DNA of 64,000 bases, taken from NCBI GenBank assembly GCA_937989875.1, contig CALKBO010000030.1, positions 94,840 to 158,839 on the forward strand, written 5' to 3'. The position numbers and the translations under genes are program-made. Of the stretch, positions 28,822 to 38,301 are shown piece after piece. Numbering within the stretch: position 1 is the stretch's first letter; each line of letters begins with the position of its first letter. This stretch comes from an uncultured Collinsella sp. Lineage in GTDB: Bacteria; Actinomycetota; Coriobacteriia; Coriobacteriales; Coriobacteriaceae. The notes under the pieces are model-generated. The model was not told the DNA's origin and did no database searches. It saw only the letters and a program-made list of their open reading frames with translations.

Positions 28822-29487
28822 ATGCCACGCGAGACCAATGCCGCCAAACGCGAGCGCGCCGTTGAGGTGTGCGAGCGTCTCAACCGTCGCTATGGCCCGG
28901 TCGAGTGCTTTTTGGACCACGAGAATCCCTTCCGCCTACTGATCGCGGTGCTGCTCTCGGCGCAAACGACCGATGCGCAGGTCAACAAGGTGACGCCACG
29001 GCTGTTTGCCCAGTGGCCTACGCCCGAGGCCATGGCCGGGGCGAGCGTGGCTGACGTGGCAGACACCATCAAGTCACTCGGCTTCTACAAGAGCAAAGCC
29101 AAGCATGCCGTCGAGGCCGCGCAGATGATCGTCGCCGACTATGGCGGCGAGGTGCCGGCCGACATGAAGGAACTCGTGAAGCTGCCGGGCGTGGGACGCA
29201 AGACGGCGAACATCGTGCTCAACGTGGGGTATGGCATCGTGGAGGGCATTGCGGTGGACACGCACGTCAACCGCATTGCGCATCGCCTGATGCTGAGTCC
29301 CAAGACGCATGCCAAGGAGCCGCTCAAGACCGAGCAGGATCTGCTCAAGATTTTGCCGCACGAGTATTGGGAGTCGGTCAACCATCAGTGGATCACCTTT
29401 GGTCGCGAGATCTGCGATGCCCGCAAACCCAAGTGTGACGAGTGTCCGCTGGCAGATTTGTGCCCCAGCGTGCGCGTAGCGGGGTAG
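28822..29487 (+). CDS. nth: Endonuclease III
   Basis: A 221-aa DNA glycosylase/AP lyase for oxidised pyrimidines. The helix-hairpin-helix LPGVGRKTA holds the catalytic Lys, VDTHVNRI the catalytic Asp, and the C-terminal C-x6-C-x2-C-x5-C (CDARKPKCDECPLADLC) binds the [4Fe-4S] cluster. Start at ATG 28822 after GAGGAGCC. It is followed by a terminator just before mfd. Confidence 0.95.
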   Translation: MPRETNAAKRERAVEVCERLNRRYGPVECFLDHENPFRLLIAVLLSAQTTDAQVNKVTPRLFAQWPTPEAMAGASVADVADTIKSLGFYKSKAKHAVEAAQMIVADYGGEVPADMKELVKLPGVGRKTANIVLNVGYGIVEGIAVDTHVNRIAHRLMLSPKTHAKEPLKTEQDLLKILPHEYWESVNHQWITFGREICDARKPKCDECPLADLCPSVRVAG

Positions 29488-29591
29488 GGCGGAACGCATC
29501 TTCGTCTGGCGTTTTTTGCGGGGCTGGGTTTGCCCTTGAGCCGGAGTCCTCTCCATGCGCTACCATGACAGACAATGTATTTGACGTACGA

Positions 29592-29619
29592 CCCGCCGAG
29601 CTTGCCCCGGCGGGCTTTT
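29592..29619 (+). terminator. nth terminator
   Basis: CCCGCCG / CGGCGGG stem then CTTTT, ending 25 bp before the mfd start codon; a possible mfd -10 element (TACCAT near 29562) would lie upstream of it. Confidence 0.7.
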
Positions 29620-29644
29620 GGCGTTGCGATGCCGGAGGAACAGC

Positions 29645-32600
29645 ATGCTCATTCACCGTATAGCCGCGCAGCTCTACACTGCCGAGGCGCTGCAGACCGT
29701 CGAGGCCGGACTCGATGCCGGCGAGGACGTGACGCTGGCCGTGTCGCAGTCGGGTCGCACGCTTATGGCGGCCGCTCAGTTTGCGCGCCGCCCGCGCCCC
29801 ACGGTCTACGTTGTGAGTGGCGAGGATGCGGCCGATCGCGCCGCTCGTAGCCTTGCCGCCTACGTGGGCCTGGCGCATGTGTGCCGTTTTCCTGAGCGCA
29901 AGGATTATCCGTGGCGCGAGCAGGCGCCCGACGACGCCGTGGTAGCGCAGCGCTGCGAGGCCTTGGGACGCATCGTGCGCGGGGACAACTGCATCATGGT
30001 TGCCTCGGCCCGCGCGCTGCTGCGCTGCGTGCCGCCAGTCGAGAGCCGCTACTGGGAGTCCACGACCTTTGCGGTGGGCGAGGAGATTCCTTTTGACGAG
30101 GTGCCGCAGCGTCTGGTGGGCATGGGCTACACCAATGCCGGCGCCGCCGACGCGCCCGGCCTGTTCCGCGTGCACGGCGACACCGTCGAGGTGTTCCCCG
30201 CACAGGAAAAGGCGCCCGTGCGCATCGAGTTTTTTGGCGATGAGATCGACCGCATCCGCCGCATGGTGAGTTCCACGGGGCAGACCATCGGCAACGAGGA
30301 CAGCATCGAGATCTTCCCGTGCCGCGAGCTGGCGCTCACCGACGAGGCGGTCCACAACATGCATGTGGCGCTCTACCGCGCCAGCCAGGACGATAGCAAG
30401 CTAGCAGCGCTGCTCGAGATGGTGGATGCGCGCATCGTCACGCCCGAGCTCGACCGCTTTTTGCCGGTGATGTACGGCCAGACCGTGAGCCCGTTGGCGC
30501 ACGTGAGCGGCAAAGCGCTCGTGGTTTTGTCTGAGCCGCGCTCGCTGTTCGACGACTGCCTGCGCGCCTACGAGGATATCGAGGCTCGTGCCGGCGAGGC
30601 GGGGATTGACCGCCTGGACGGTCTGTACGTGCGTGCCCAGCAGCTCGATTTTGGTGCTCAGCAGCGCCTGAACTATGTGAGCCTGATTCGCGCGGGCGGT
30701 GCGGTTACGGCAGAGCTCAAGATTGAGCAGCCGGCCATTGCGGGCTCGGACAACCGTTTTATGACGCGCATCCAGGAAGTCGTGGGCAAGCGCTATGCCT
30801 GCGTGTTTGCCATTCCCGACCGCGGTGCGCGCGAGTCGATGGAGCTCACCTTTGGCGACGAGGGCATTACCTTTGAGGAGTCGCTGACGGCAGCGCCCGA
30901 AAACGCCGGCGTCATTGGCGAGCGCGTACGCGTGGCGGCGGCAGATTCTGCCGACCGTGCCGCACGCCAGGAGGCCCATACTTCCATTCGCGAGCGTAAG
31001 GCCGACGCGCTCAACGCCCGCTCGCTCGAGGCGGGTGCCGCCCAGGCTGCCGCCGGCGCCGCCGTGCCCACTATTTCGCGCGGACGTGTGACCTTTGTCG
31101 ATGCCGCCTTGCCGCAGGGCGTGGTGGTGCCCGATGCCAACCTAGCCGTGTTCTCGATCGCCGACCTCAACGCCCGCATGGACGCCAACCGGGCCCGCAG
31201 CCGCCGCAAGGTTGACATTACGCAGATCACCTTCCCGTTTAAGCCGGGAGACTACGTGGTGCACGCCACCCACGGCATCGCGCTCTTTAGCGAGATCGCG
31301 CGCCAGGAAGTGGGCGGCAAGGAGCGCGACTACTTTTTGCTGGAATATGCCGACGGCGACAAGCTCTACGTGCCGCTCGAGCAGGTCGGCCGCATCACGC
31401 GCTATGTTGGCCCCGACGGCGACAAGCCGCGCCTGACCAGGCTCAACACCGCCGACTGGACGCGTGCCACCAATAAGGCGCGCAAGAACGCCAAAAAGCT
31501 GGCGTTTGACCTGGTCGATCTGTATACGCGCCGCTCGTCGATTACCGGTATCGCCTGCCCGCCCGACACGCCCGAGCAGATCGAGATGGAGGAGAGCTTC
31601 CCCTACGACGAGACGCGCGACCAGCTGGAGGCCATCGCCGACATTAAGGCCGACATGGAGGCGCCCAAGCCCATGGACCGCCTGCTGTGCGGCGACGTGG
31701 GCTTTGGCAAGACCGAGGTCGCCCTGCGCGCGGCGTTTAAGTGCGTGGACTCCGGCCGCCAGGTCATGGTGCTCTGCCCCACGACCATTCTTGCCCAGCA
31801 GCACTACGAGACGTTCTTTGAGCGCTTCGCCCCGTTTGGCCTCGAGGTCGAAGTGCTCAGCCGCTTTCGCACGCCGGCGCAGCAAAAGCGCGCGCTCAAG
31901 GCGTTTGCCGAGGGTACGATCGACGTGCTCATCGGCACGCATCGTCTGCTTTCGGCCGATGTGAACCCCAAGAACCTGGGCCTGGTGATCATCGACGAGG
32001 AGCAGCGCTTTGGCGTGCAGCACAAGGAGCAGCTCAAGAACCTGCGCGAGCAGATTGACGTGCTCACGCTCTCGGCAACGCCGATTCCGCGAACCATGCA
32101 GATGGCCACGAGCGGCGTGCGCGACATGAGCCTGATCACGACGCCGCCGACCGGGCGTCGTCCCGTGATCGTGCACGTGGGGGAGTACGACCCCGACGTG
32201 GTGAGTGCGGCGATTCGCCTGGAGGTGGGCCGCGGCGGTCAGGTGTATTACGTGTCCAACCGCGTCAAGACTATCGACGACGCCGTGGCGCGCGTGCACG
32301 AGGCCGCGCCCGAGGCGCGCGTGGGCGTGGCGCACGGCAAGATGAGCCCGCGCGAGGTCGAGGACGTGATGATCGAGTTCGCGACCAAAAAGATCGATGT
32401 GCTCATCGCCACGACCATCGTGGAGAGCGGCATCGACAACGCGACCGCCAACACGCTGATCATCGAGGATTCGCAGCGCCTTGGCCTGGCGCAGCTCTAC
32501 CAGCTCAAGGGCCGTGTGGGCCGTTCTGCCACGCAGGCCTACGCGTACTTTATGTTCCCGGGCGAGCTGCCGCTCACCGAGGAGGCGACGGCGCGCCTGA

Positions 32601-33277
32601 CCGCACTTTCCGAGTTCCAGGACCTGGGCAGCGGCATGCGCATCGCCATGCGCGACCTGGAGATTCGCGGCGCCGGCTCGCTTATGGGCGCCGAACAGCA
32701 CGGCAACCTGTCGAGCGTGGGCTTTGACCTGTTTACGCAAATGCTGGGCCAGGCGGTGGCCGAGGCGCGCGGCGATGACGACGCCGGCGTGGAGGCGGCG
32801 AGCGTGGGTATTAACCTGCCTGCCGATTACTTCTTGTCCGAGGAGTACCTGCCGGCGGTGGACCAGCGCGTGCTCGTGTACCGTAAGCTCGCGGCGGCCG
32901 AGGACCTGGAGAGCATCGACGAGGTGCAGGAAGAGACCGAGGCCGCGCACGGTGAGCTGCCGCTGGCGGGGCTCAACCTGTTCAACCGCGCGCGCATCCG
33001 CATCCGCGGCGAGCGCTTGGGGCTCGAGAGCGTCACGCTCAGCGGCGGCCGCATCACGTTTTTGGGCGTTGACGTGCCCAAGAAGGTGGCCTTTGAGCTT
33101 AAGACCCGCTATGGCGCGGTGAACTTCCCCAAGAGCCGCAAACTGTCGGTACCCTACAAGGCAGGCGCCGGTGCGGGCAGCGGCCTGGGTCGCGGTCTCG
33201 ACGCCAACGACGGCACCGGCCCCGTGGCCGCGGCACTCATGCTGCTGCAGCAGCTCGGTGCGTCCGACGATGACTAA
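29645..33277 (+). CDS. mfd: Transcription-repair coupling factor
   Basis: A 1210-aa ATP-dependent translocase that removes stalled RNA polymerase and recruits UvrA. In order: UvrB-like N-terminal part, RNA-polymerase interacting domain (GDYVVHATHGIALF), RecG-like motor with Walker A GDVGFGKTEVALRA and DEEQRFGV box, TRG region (LKGRVGRS...) and C-terminal TRCF domain. ATG 29645 follows GGAGG. Somewhat longer than the usual 1150 aa: an Ala-rich insertion lies near residues 435-480 and a Gly/Ala-rich segment near the end. Confidence 0.95.
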   Translation: MLIHRIAAQLYTAEALQTVEAGLDAGEDVTLAVSQSGRTLMAAAQFARRPRPTVYVVSGEDAADRAARSLAAYVGLAHVCRFPERKDYPWREQAPDDAVVAQRCEALGRIVRGDNCIMVASARALLRCVPPVESRYWESTTFAVGEEIPFDEVPQRLVGMGYTNAGAADAPGLFRVHGDTVEVFPAQEKAPVRIEFFGDEIDRIRRMVSSTGQTIGNEDSIEIFPCRELALTDEAVHNMHVALYRASQDDSKLAALLEMVDARIVTPELDRFLPVMYGQTVSPLAHVSGKALVVLSEPRSLFDDCLRAYEDIEARAGEAGIDRLDGLYVRAQQLDFGAQQRLNYVSLIRAGGAVTAELKIEQPAIAGSDNRFMTRIQEVVGKRYACVFAIPDRGARESMELTFGDEGITFEESLTAAPENAGVIGERVRVAAADSADRAARQEAHTSIRERKADALNARSLEAGAAQAAAGAAVPTISRGRVTFVDAALPQGVVVPDANLAVFSIADLNARMDANRARSRRKVDITQITFPFKPGDYVVHATHGIALFSEIARQEVGGKERDYFLLEYADGDKLYVPLEQVGRITRYVGPDGDKPRLTRLNTADWTRATNKARKNAKKLAFDLVDLYTRRSSITGIACPPDTPEQIEMEESFPYDETRDQLEAIADIKADMEAPKPMDRLLCGDVGFGKTEVALRAAFKCVDSGRQVMVLCPTTILAQQHYETFFERFAPFGLEVEVLSRFRTPAQQKRALKAFAEGTIDVLIGTHRLLSADVNPKNLGLVIIDEEQRFGVQHKEQLKNLREQIDVLTLSATPIPRTMQMATSGVRDMSLITTPPTGRRPVIVHVGEYDPDVVSAAIRLEVGRGGQVYYVSNRVKTIDDAVARVHEAAPEARVGVAHGKMSPREVEDVMIEFATKKIDVLIATTIVESGIDNATANTLIIEDSQRLGLAQLYQLKGRVGRSATQAYAYFMFPGELPLTEEATARLTALSEFQDLGSGMRIAMRDLEIRGAGSLMGAEQHGNLSSVGFDLFTQMLGQAVAEARGDDDAGVEAASVGINLPADYFLSEEYLPAVDQRVLVYRKLAAAEDLESIDEVQEETEAAHGELPLAGLNLFNRARIRIRGERLGLESVTLSGGRITFLGVDVPKKVAFELKTRYGAVNFPKSRKLSVPYKAGAGAGSGLGRGLDANDGTGPVAAALMLLQQLGASDDD

Positions 33278-33278
33278 C

Positions 33279-33318
33279 GGGTCGACGCTGCAAACGCCCC
33301 ATTTGGGCGCTCTGGTTC
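33279..33318. repeat. Dispersed element family C, truncated copy
   Basis: GGGTCGACGCTGCAAACGCC followed by ATTTGGGC and CTGG matches the left end of the copies at 37907 and 47967; the rest is absent. It starts 4 bp after the mfd stop codon and ends just before the next gene's ribosome-binding site. Confidence 0.6.
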
Positions 33319-33333
33319 CATTGAAAGGAAAGT

Positions 33334-34197
33334 ATGTTCGGGTACATCTACAAGAAAGACGCCGCTGCTATAGCGGTTATCCTTGCCCTTTGCTTGGGCG
33401 TGGGCACCTTTTTCGATTACCAAATCTCGAGCGCGCTGTTCAACATCGGCAGCATGTACGGCCGCTTTATCGAGGCCGCCGGCGAGCTGCCGTTTGAGCT
33501 GACGGCGAGCATCGCGGGCGTTATGCTCGTGCGCGCGGTGCGTCCCGACTCCAGGGGGAGCAAATGGCTCGCCGTGCTCGGCATCCTCGTCAACATTGGC
33601 CTGGCCGGCTACGAGATCGTTTCGTCCCTGCGGGTTGGCGGCAAACTCATTGCCGTTCAGCTGGTGCTGACGTTTGTGCTGGTCATCGCCGCCAACCTTA
33701 TCGTCTATCGCCTCACGCGCACGACCGAGCCCGATGAGCTCACGCGCTGGGCGTTGATGGTGCTTGCCGTGTGGGTCGCTCAGGCCATTATCCTCAACGT
33801 GATCGTCAAGCCGCTGTGGTCGCGCCCGCGCATGCGCGTGATCGAGGTGACGCAGGGGCTCGAGTTTCAGCCGTGGTGGGTGATCGGCAATCCCGACAAG
33901 TGGACCTATATCGCCGCCGGCGTGATCAAGGACGGGTTCAAGTCGTTTGCGAGCGGACACACGGCGCATGCGGCGATCGGCCTTATGCTCGCCGGGCTTC
34001 CCGCGGCAGCCTTTAAGGAAAAACCGTCGCGTCGCCGCGTGATTTTTTGGGCGGCGGCTGTGATCGCGGCGCTCGTCGCCTTTGGGCGCATCGTGATCGG
34101 TGCGCACTTTTTGAGTGACGTGAGCTGCGGTTTTGCCCTGGTACTGGCACTTGAGTGCCTTGCCGCGCGCATTGCCTATCCCAACGGCGTACAATAG
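33334..34197 (+). CDS. PAP2-family membrane phosphatase
   Basis: A 287-aa protein with about seven membrane segments. The acid-phosphatase signature is spread in order: KPLWSRPRMR, then SFASGHTAHAA, then RIVIGAHFLSDVSCG, giving the expected Lys/Arg, Ser-Gly-His and Arg-x5-His-x3-Asp residues. Family members dephosphorylate undecaprenyl pyrophosphate or lipid phosphates at the outer membrane face. ATG 33334 follows GAAAGGAAAG. Confidence 0.85.
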   Translation: MFGYIYKKDAAAIAVILALCLGVGTFFDYQISSALFNIGSMYGRFIEAAGELPFELTASIAGVMLVRAVRPDSRGSKWLAVLGILVNIGLAGYEIVSSLRVGGKLIAVQLVLTFVLVIAANLIVYRLTRTTEPDELTRWALMVLAVWVAQAIILNVIVKPLWSRPRMRVIEVTQGLEFQPWWVIGNPDKWTYIAAGVIKDGFKSFASGHTAHAAIGLMLAGLPAAAFKEKPSRRRVIFWAAAVIAALVAFGRIVIGAHFLSDVSCGFALVLALECLAARIAYPNGVQ

Positions 34198-34242
34198 CTC
34201 CGTTTGAATCATCTGGCCGATACCCGGTAAGAGAGGATTGCC

Positions 34243-35268
34243 ATGCTCGCGTTTAACAACGATTATTCCCACGGCGCACATCCGGCAGTGCTGCAGGCGC
34301 TCGTCGACACCAATATGGAGCCGCAGCCCGGCTACGGTACCGATGCGCACACCGAGCGTGCCAAGCAGCTTATCCGTGAGGCCTGTCAGGCCCCCGATGC
34401 CGACGTGTTTTTTCTGGTGGGCGGCACGCAGGCCAACGCGACGGTGATCGACATGCTGCTTGCGCCCTACGAGGGCGTCGTTGCTGCCGAGACTGGCCAC
34501 GTCGCCTGCCACGAGGCGGGCGCCATCGAGTTTGGCGGCCACAAGGTGCTTACCATCCCCGGCTACGAGGGCAAGATGCACGCCGAGGACCTCGAGAACT
34601 ATATCCAGGTGTTCTACGAAAACGAGAGCTACGAGCACACGGTGTTCCCGGGCGCCGTGTACGTGAGTCTGTCGACCGAGTACGGCACGCTGTACTCCAA
34701 GGCCGAGCTCGCGGCGATTCATGCGGTATGCCAGAAGCGTGAGATTCCGCTGTTTGTGGACGGCGCCCGCCTGGCCTATGCGCTGGCGTCCGATGAGTGC
34801 GATATTACCCTGCCCGAGCTGGCACAGCTGTGTGATGTGTTCTACATCGGCGGCACCAAGTGCGGCGCGCTCTGCGGCGAGGCTGTGGTGTTCTGCGGCA
34901 TGCACGCTCCGGCGCATCCCATTCCGCGTATTAAGCAGCACGGTGCGTTGCTGGCCAAGGGCCGCCTGACGGGCGTGCAGTTTGAGGCGCTCTTTACCGA
35001 CGGCCTGTATTTTGAGATTGGTCGCCAGGCGATTGAGACCGCTCGGGCGCTGCGTCGTGTGCTGCACGAGCGCGGCTACCAGTTCTTCTTGGAGACGCCC
35101 ACGAACCAGCAGTTCGTGATTCTGCCCAACGAGGATATGGCCCGCATTCGCGAGCATGCGGCGATCGAGTACTGGGAAAAGTACGACGATACTCATACGG
35201 TGGTGCGCTTTTGCACCAGCTGGGCCACGACGCAGGAGGACATCGACGCGCTGGCGGCTGTCCTGTAG
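34243..35268 (+). CDS. Low-specificity threonine aldolase-like PLP lyase
   Basis: A 341-aa fold-type I pyridoxal-phosphate enzyme. FVDGARL (Asp173) and GGTKCG (Lys206, Schiff-base lysine) are the family cofactor motifs. Probable reaction: threonine or allo-threonine to glycine and acetaldehyde; other beta-eliminating lyases of this fold remain possible. ATG 34243 follows AAGAGAGGATTGCC. Confidence 0.85.
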   Translation: MLAFNNDYSHGAHPAVLQALVDTNMEPQPGYGTDAHTERAKQLIREACQAPDADVFFLVGGTQANATVIDMLLAPYEGVVAAETGHVACHEAGAIEFGGHKVLTIPGYEGKMHAEDLENYIQVFYENESYEHTVFPGAVYVSLSTEYGTLYSKAELAAIHAVCQKREIPLFVDGARLAYALASDECDITLPELAQLCDVFYIGGTKCGALCGEAVVFCGMHAPAHPIPRIKQHGALLAKGRLTGVQFEALFTDGLYFEIGRQAIETARALRRVLHERGYQFFLETPTNQQFVILPNEDMARIREHAAIEYWEKYDDTHTVVRFCTSWATTQEDIDALAAVL

Positions 35269-35345
35269 CCTGATGTAATGACGAGGGGCCGCCTTGCGCC
35301 GGGTTTGGCGCAGGGTGGTCTTTGCTTTTGGGGGAGAAGGGTTGT

Positions 35346-35936
35346 ATGACCGAGATGTCCGAGCCGACGATTCGCCTGGCGACGCCCGAAGACGCGCCGG
35401 CGTTGCTTGCCATCTATGAGCCGTATGTGCGCCAGACGGCGATTACCTGCGAATACGAGGTGCCGAGCGTTGAGGAGTTCGCCGGGCGCATCGAGCGTAC
35501 GCTCAAGCGCTATCCGTATTTGGTGATGGAGCTGGACGGGCGTCCGGTAGGCTATGCCTATGTGAGCCCGCTCAACAGCCGCGAGGCATACGACTGGTCG
35601 GTCGAGACGTCGATCTACCTGGCGTGCGACGTGCGCCACGGCGGGCTGGGCCGCAAGTTGCACGATACGCTCAAGCAATGTCTGATCGCGATGGGCATCA
35701 CCAATATGTGCGCGCTCATTGCCGTGCCGCACGACAAGGACGACGAGTACCTGACGCACAACAGCCAGGACTTCCATGCCCATATGGGGTATCGCCTGGT
35801 GGGTGCCTTTGACCGCTGCGCCCAAAAGTTCGGCCGCTGGTACGACATGTGCTGGATGGAGTTGGTCCTAGCCGAGCGCGTCCCCAACCAACCCAAACCA
35901 ACCTGGTTCCCCGACCTTCCCAAACCTATCATTTAG
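35346..35936 (+). CDS. GNAT-family N-acetyltransferase
   Basis: A 196-aa acetyltransferase of the phosphinothricin-acetyltransferase-like group. The acetyl-CoA motif is in YLACDVRHGGLGRKLHDTL and the fold ends with SQDFHAHMGYRLVGAFDRCAQKFGRWYDM, typical of that group. Substrates are amino-acid-like amines. ATG 35346 is preceded by GAGAAGGG. Its last codons run into repeat family B. Confidence 0.8.
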   Translation: MTEMSEPTIRLATPEDAPALLAIYEPYVRQTAITCEYEVPSVEEFAGRIERTLKRYPYLVMELDGRPVGYAYVSPLNSREAYDWSVETSIYLACDVRHGGLGRKLHDTLKQCLIAMGITNMCALIAVPHDKDDEYLTHNSQDFHAHMGYRLVGAFDRCAQKFGRWYDMCWMELVLAERVPNQPKPTWFPDLPKPII

Positions 35937-35955
35937 GGACAGGTTTATTTTGGCA
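35936..35955. repeat. Dispersed leader-hairpin family B, partial copy
   Basis: GGGACAGGTTTATTTTGGCA, the reverse complement of the core found at 44944, 47080 and (in this orientation) 55031. One arm only is preserved here, between two convergent genes. Confidence 0.6.
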
Positions 35956-35957
35956 AG

Positions 35958-36680
35958 TTAGCCGATTGGCTCGGTGTATTTGGCGCGGTCGGTGCGTTGG
36001 ATGCGCTTAGAGACATGGAGCGGTCGGCCGTCGGTGTCGTAGACGTAGTCGGTGATCAGGATCAGCGCCTGCCCGCGCTCAACGTTGAGCAAAAACGCCT
36101 CGTTTTGCGAGGCATAGCACACTTCAAAGGTCTTATGCCCCTGTGCTGGCGCGCGATGGAATTCTTGGCGCAGCGTCGCGTAGAGCGAACCGTTGATATC
36201 GCGATCGATGAGCGTCTCGAAGCTTGGCGGCAGGTAGGTGGTCTCCAGGCACAGCGGCACGTCGTCCAGGTAGCGCAGGCGGACAAGTTTGACGAGCTTG
36301 CTGCCCACGGCGGCGTCAAAGAACTTAGCTATGCTGCCGGCCGCCTTGGCAAAGCCCGAGTCCACGGTGCGCGTGGTGGGCTTCATGCCCTGACCTTCGA
36401 CCTGCTTGGTATAGCTCGAAAATACTAGGTTGTTCTCGTGGAGCGCGGGCGTGTCGGCCACAAAGGCGCCACGCCCGCGCTCGGTGCGCACCAGGCCCTC
36501 ATCAACGAGAACCTTAAGGGCGTGGCGCACGGTGCTGCGCGACAGCCCCGATTCGTCCATGAGCTCCATCTCGGACGGCAGCTTGTCTCCGCGTGCGTAG
36601 ATGCCGGCGGCGATGCGGTCGCGAAGCGTACCCGCCAAGCGCTCGTATTGGCTCAGTTTCTTTTTAGATGAAGCGTTCAT
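35958..36680 (-). CDS. GntR/UTRA (HutC-type) transcriptional regulator
   Basis: A 240-aa regulator: winged helix (about 10-75, DKLPSEMELMDESGLSRSTVRHALKVL) and a C-terminal UTRA effector domain. It is divergent from the SIS-domain gene at 36886 with a 205-bp gap full of TTGTATGC sites, so it most likely represses that gene and itself, with a phosphorylated sugar derivative as inducer. Family members such as FrlR and NagR act this way. Confidence 0.85.
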   Translation of the reverse strand: MNASSKKKLSQYERLAGTLRDRIAAGIYARGDKLPSEMELMDESGLSRSTVRHALKVLVDEGLVRTERGRGAFVADTPALHENNLVFSSYTKQVEGQGMKPTTRTVDSGFAKAAGSIAKFFDAAVGSKLVKLVRLRYLDDVPLCLETTYLPPSFETLIDRDINGSLYATLRQEFHRAPAQGHKTFEVCYASQNEAFLLNVERGQALILITDYVYDTDGRPLHVSKRIQRTDRAKYTEPIG

Positions 36681-36696
36681 GCGATCAGCCTATATT

Positions 36697-36848
36697 TAAC
36701 TTGTATGCTTATCTAAGCAAGCATGTATTCAACACAACAATAAAACCGCTGGTATTGAGCTACCGAAAACCTTACCAGCAAAATTTCTAAGATAAATATA
36801 GCATACAACTAGTCGACATAACCAAAACATGTATGTAACTTGTATGCC
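36697..36848. promoter_or_regulatory. Repeated TTGTATGC operators between GntR and SIS genes
   Basis: AACTTGTATGC occurs at 36698-36708 and 36838-36847, its inverse GCATACAACT at 36801-36810, and related GCATGTAT and CATGTATGT at 36721 and 36829. The AT-rich 205-bp gap is otherwise empty. The paired placement suggests looping between two operators. Confidence 0.55.
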
Positions 36849-36885
36849 ATCGAGAGCATCAAACGAGAAGAAAGGCTGATGCACG

Positions 36886-37878
36886 ATGACTACTCAGGAA
36901 CAGGTTAAGGATGTCGTCTCCCAGGTTTTGGCTGACAAGGCAGACAAGGGCGGCATCAAGCGCGTCGTGTGGATTGGTGCCGGCGGATCCAACGGCGGCA
37001 ACTATCCTGCCCAGTACTTTATGGAGCACGAGGCCACGCAGGTCGTGAGCTCCAGCTACACCAGCAACGAGTTCGTGCACGCCACCCCGGCCTACGTCAA
37101 CGAGAACACCCTGGCCGTCGTCGTGTCCATGCGCGGCACCAAGGAGACCATCGTTGCCGCCCAGGTCGCCAAGGACCACGGCGCCAGCACCATCGCCATC
37201 TATGTTGACGAGTCCGGCCTCACCGAGGTCTGCGACTACAAGATCCAGTACGACAGCCTGGCCGTCGACGAGTCCTGCATGGGCCGCACCAACTCCGCCG
37301 TCGTGACCATGATCGCCATGGAGCTTACGCAGCAGACCGAGGGCTATGCCGAGTACGAGACCGCTATGGCCGCGTTTGACTTGGTCGACCCCATCTATCG
37401 CAAGGCCGTCGAGTACACCCGTCCGCTTGCTGCCAAGTGGGCCGAGCAGAACGCCGACAAGCCCTGCATCAACGTCATGGCTCAGGGTCCGCTCTTTGGT
37501 GCCGCCTACGTCTTTAGCATCTGCAACGTGCAGGAGATGCTGCAGATCGACTCCTGCACCATCAACACCTGCGACTTCTTCCACGGCCCCTTCGAGATCC
37601 TGGACAAGCGCACCTCGCTGTTCCAGCTCATCAGCGTCGGCCGCAGCCGCTGCAACGACGAGCGCGGCATCCGCTTCGTCAACCAGTACGGTGGCGAGCG
37701 CGTCTATCAGCTCGACGCCAAGGAGCTCGGCCTCAACGACATCAAGGACAGCGTGAGCGAGTACTTCAACCACCTGATCTTCGCCCCGATCCTCAACAAT
37801 GTGTATATGCGCGCGCTCTCCGCCGTCACCCACAAGGACTACATGACGCGCCGCTACATGTGGAAGCTTGAGTATTAG
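36886..37878 (+). CDS. SIS-domain sugar isomerase/deglycase, FrlB-like
   Basis: A 330-aa protein with two SIS phosphosugar-binding domains. WIGAGGSNGGNYPAQYF and VVSMRGTKETI fit the phosphate-binding loops, and the C-terminal FFHGPFEIL and YMTRRYMWKLEY segments resemble fructoselysine-6-phosphate deglycase. It would split a phosphorylated Amadori compound into amino acid and sugar phosphate. Codon use is strongly C-ending. No transporter or kinase adjoins; the PTS 4 kb downstream may supply the substrate. Paralogues at 43864 and 51158. Confidence 0.75.
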   Translation: MTTQEQVKDVVSQVLADKADKGGIKRVVWIGAGGSNGGNYPAQYFMEHEATQVVSSSYTSNEFVHATPAYVNENTLAVVVSMRGTKETIVAAQVAKDHGASTIAIYVDESGLTEVCDYKIQYDSLAVDESCMGRTNSAVVTMIAMELTQQTEGYAEYETAMAAFDLVDPIYRKAVEYTRPLAAKWAEQNADKPCINVMAQGPLFGAAYVFSICNVQEMLQIDSCTINTCDFFHGPFEILDKRTSLFQLISVGRSRCNDERGIRFVNQYGGERVYQLDAKELGLNDIKDSVSEYFNHLIFAPILNNVYMRALSAVTHKDYMTRRYMWKLEY

Positions 37879-37906
37879 TTACGCGGTTTTACCAAACCGC
37901 GTAACG

Positions 37907-38020
37907 GCTCGACGCTGCGCGGTCCGCATTTGGGCAATCTGACGTTCAACTTCAAGGGCGCGACCAGAAGGTCAGCGCCCTTTCGTTTCACGTCACCTTG
38001 CCTCAAATGCGGCCCGCTCG
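37907..38020. repeat. Dispersed element family C, left part, interrupted by the IS
   Basis: GCTCGACGCTGC, GCAATCTGACGTTCAA, an inner hairpin and TTTCACGTCACCTTGC occur in the same order as at 47967-48067. The continuation CTGACTTATGCTCAACC lies on the far side of the IS element at 39552. Confidence 0.75.
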
Positions 38021-38091
38021 CTCATATGACCCAATCCGCTGTCAAGAGCCACAATGGCCCCGCCGACCGCTTGCAATCGGTCGGCGGGGCC

Positions 38092-38301
38092 TGCCGTTGA
38101 ACCCGTCCCGGTCCGCCCCCGGCATGTCGTCGACGCCTTCGGCTCAGTCTCATATCCGCGGATACCGCTCCGGCGGCCCGCAATCCTCTCCTTCGGCGGG
38201 GTTCCCCTAGTCTGACTTCGCGCATGCGGCGGTCGCCGCGCGCACAGCGAGAACGGGGGTGTCCCCGAAGGCTGCCCGGCTCGCCGGGACGGGGGCTATG
38301 T
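38092..38301 (-). ncRNA. Candidate bridge RNA region of the IS110-family element
   Basis: Noncoding end of the element, 3' of the transposase, rich in hairpins such as CCCGG-CTCG-CCGGG. TCTCATAT (38148-38155) matches the junction expected in the excised circle (TGT-CT-CATAT). GCGGCCCGC (38173-38181) matches the left target flank (38009-38017), and TCTGACTT (38211-38218) matches the core plus right target. Read on the minus strand, the target-like pair comes before the donor-like segment, as in known bridge RNAs. Matches are short and one is GC-rich, so this is a candidate only. Confidence 0.5.

Noticed and set aside
38041..38049. GTCAAGAG match just inside the IS, similar to 48116 behind family C
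   Set aside because: It lies inside the element boundary fixed by the inverted repeats and CT core; an 8-nt match is likely chance.
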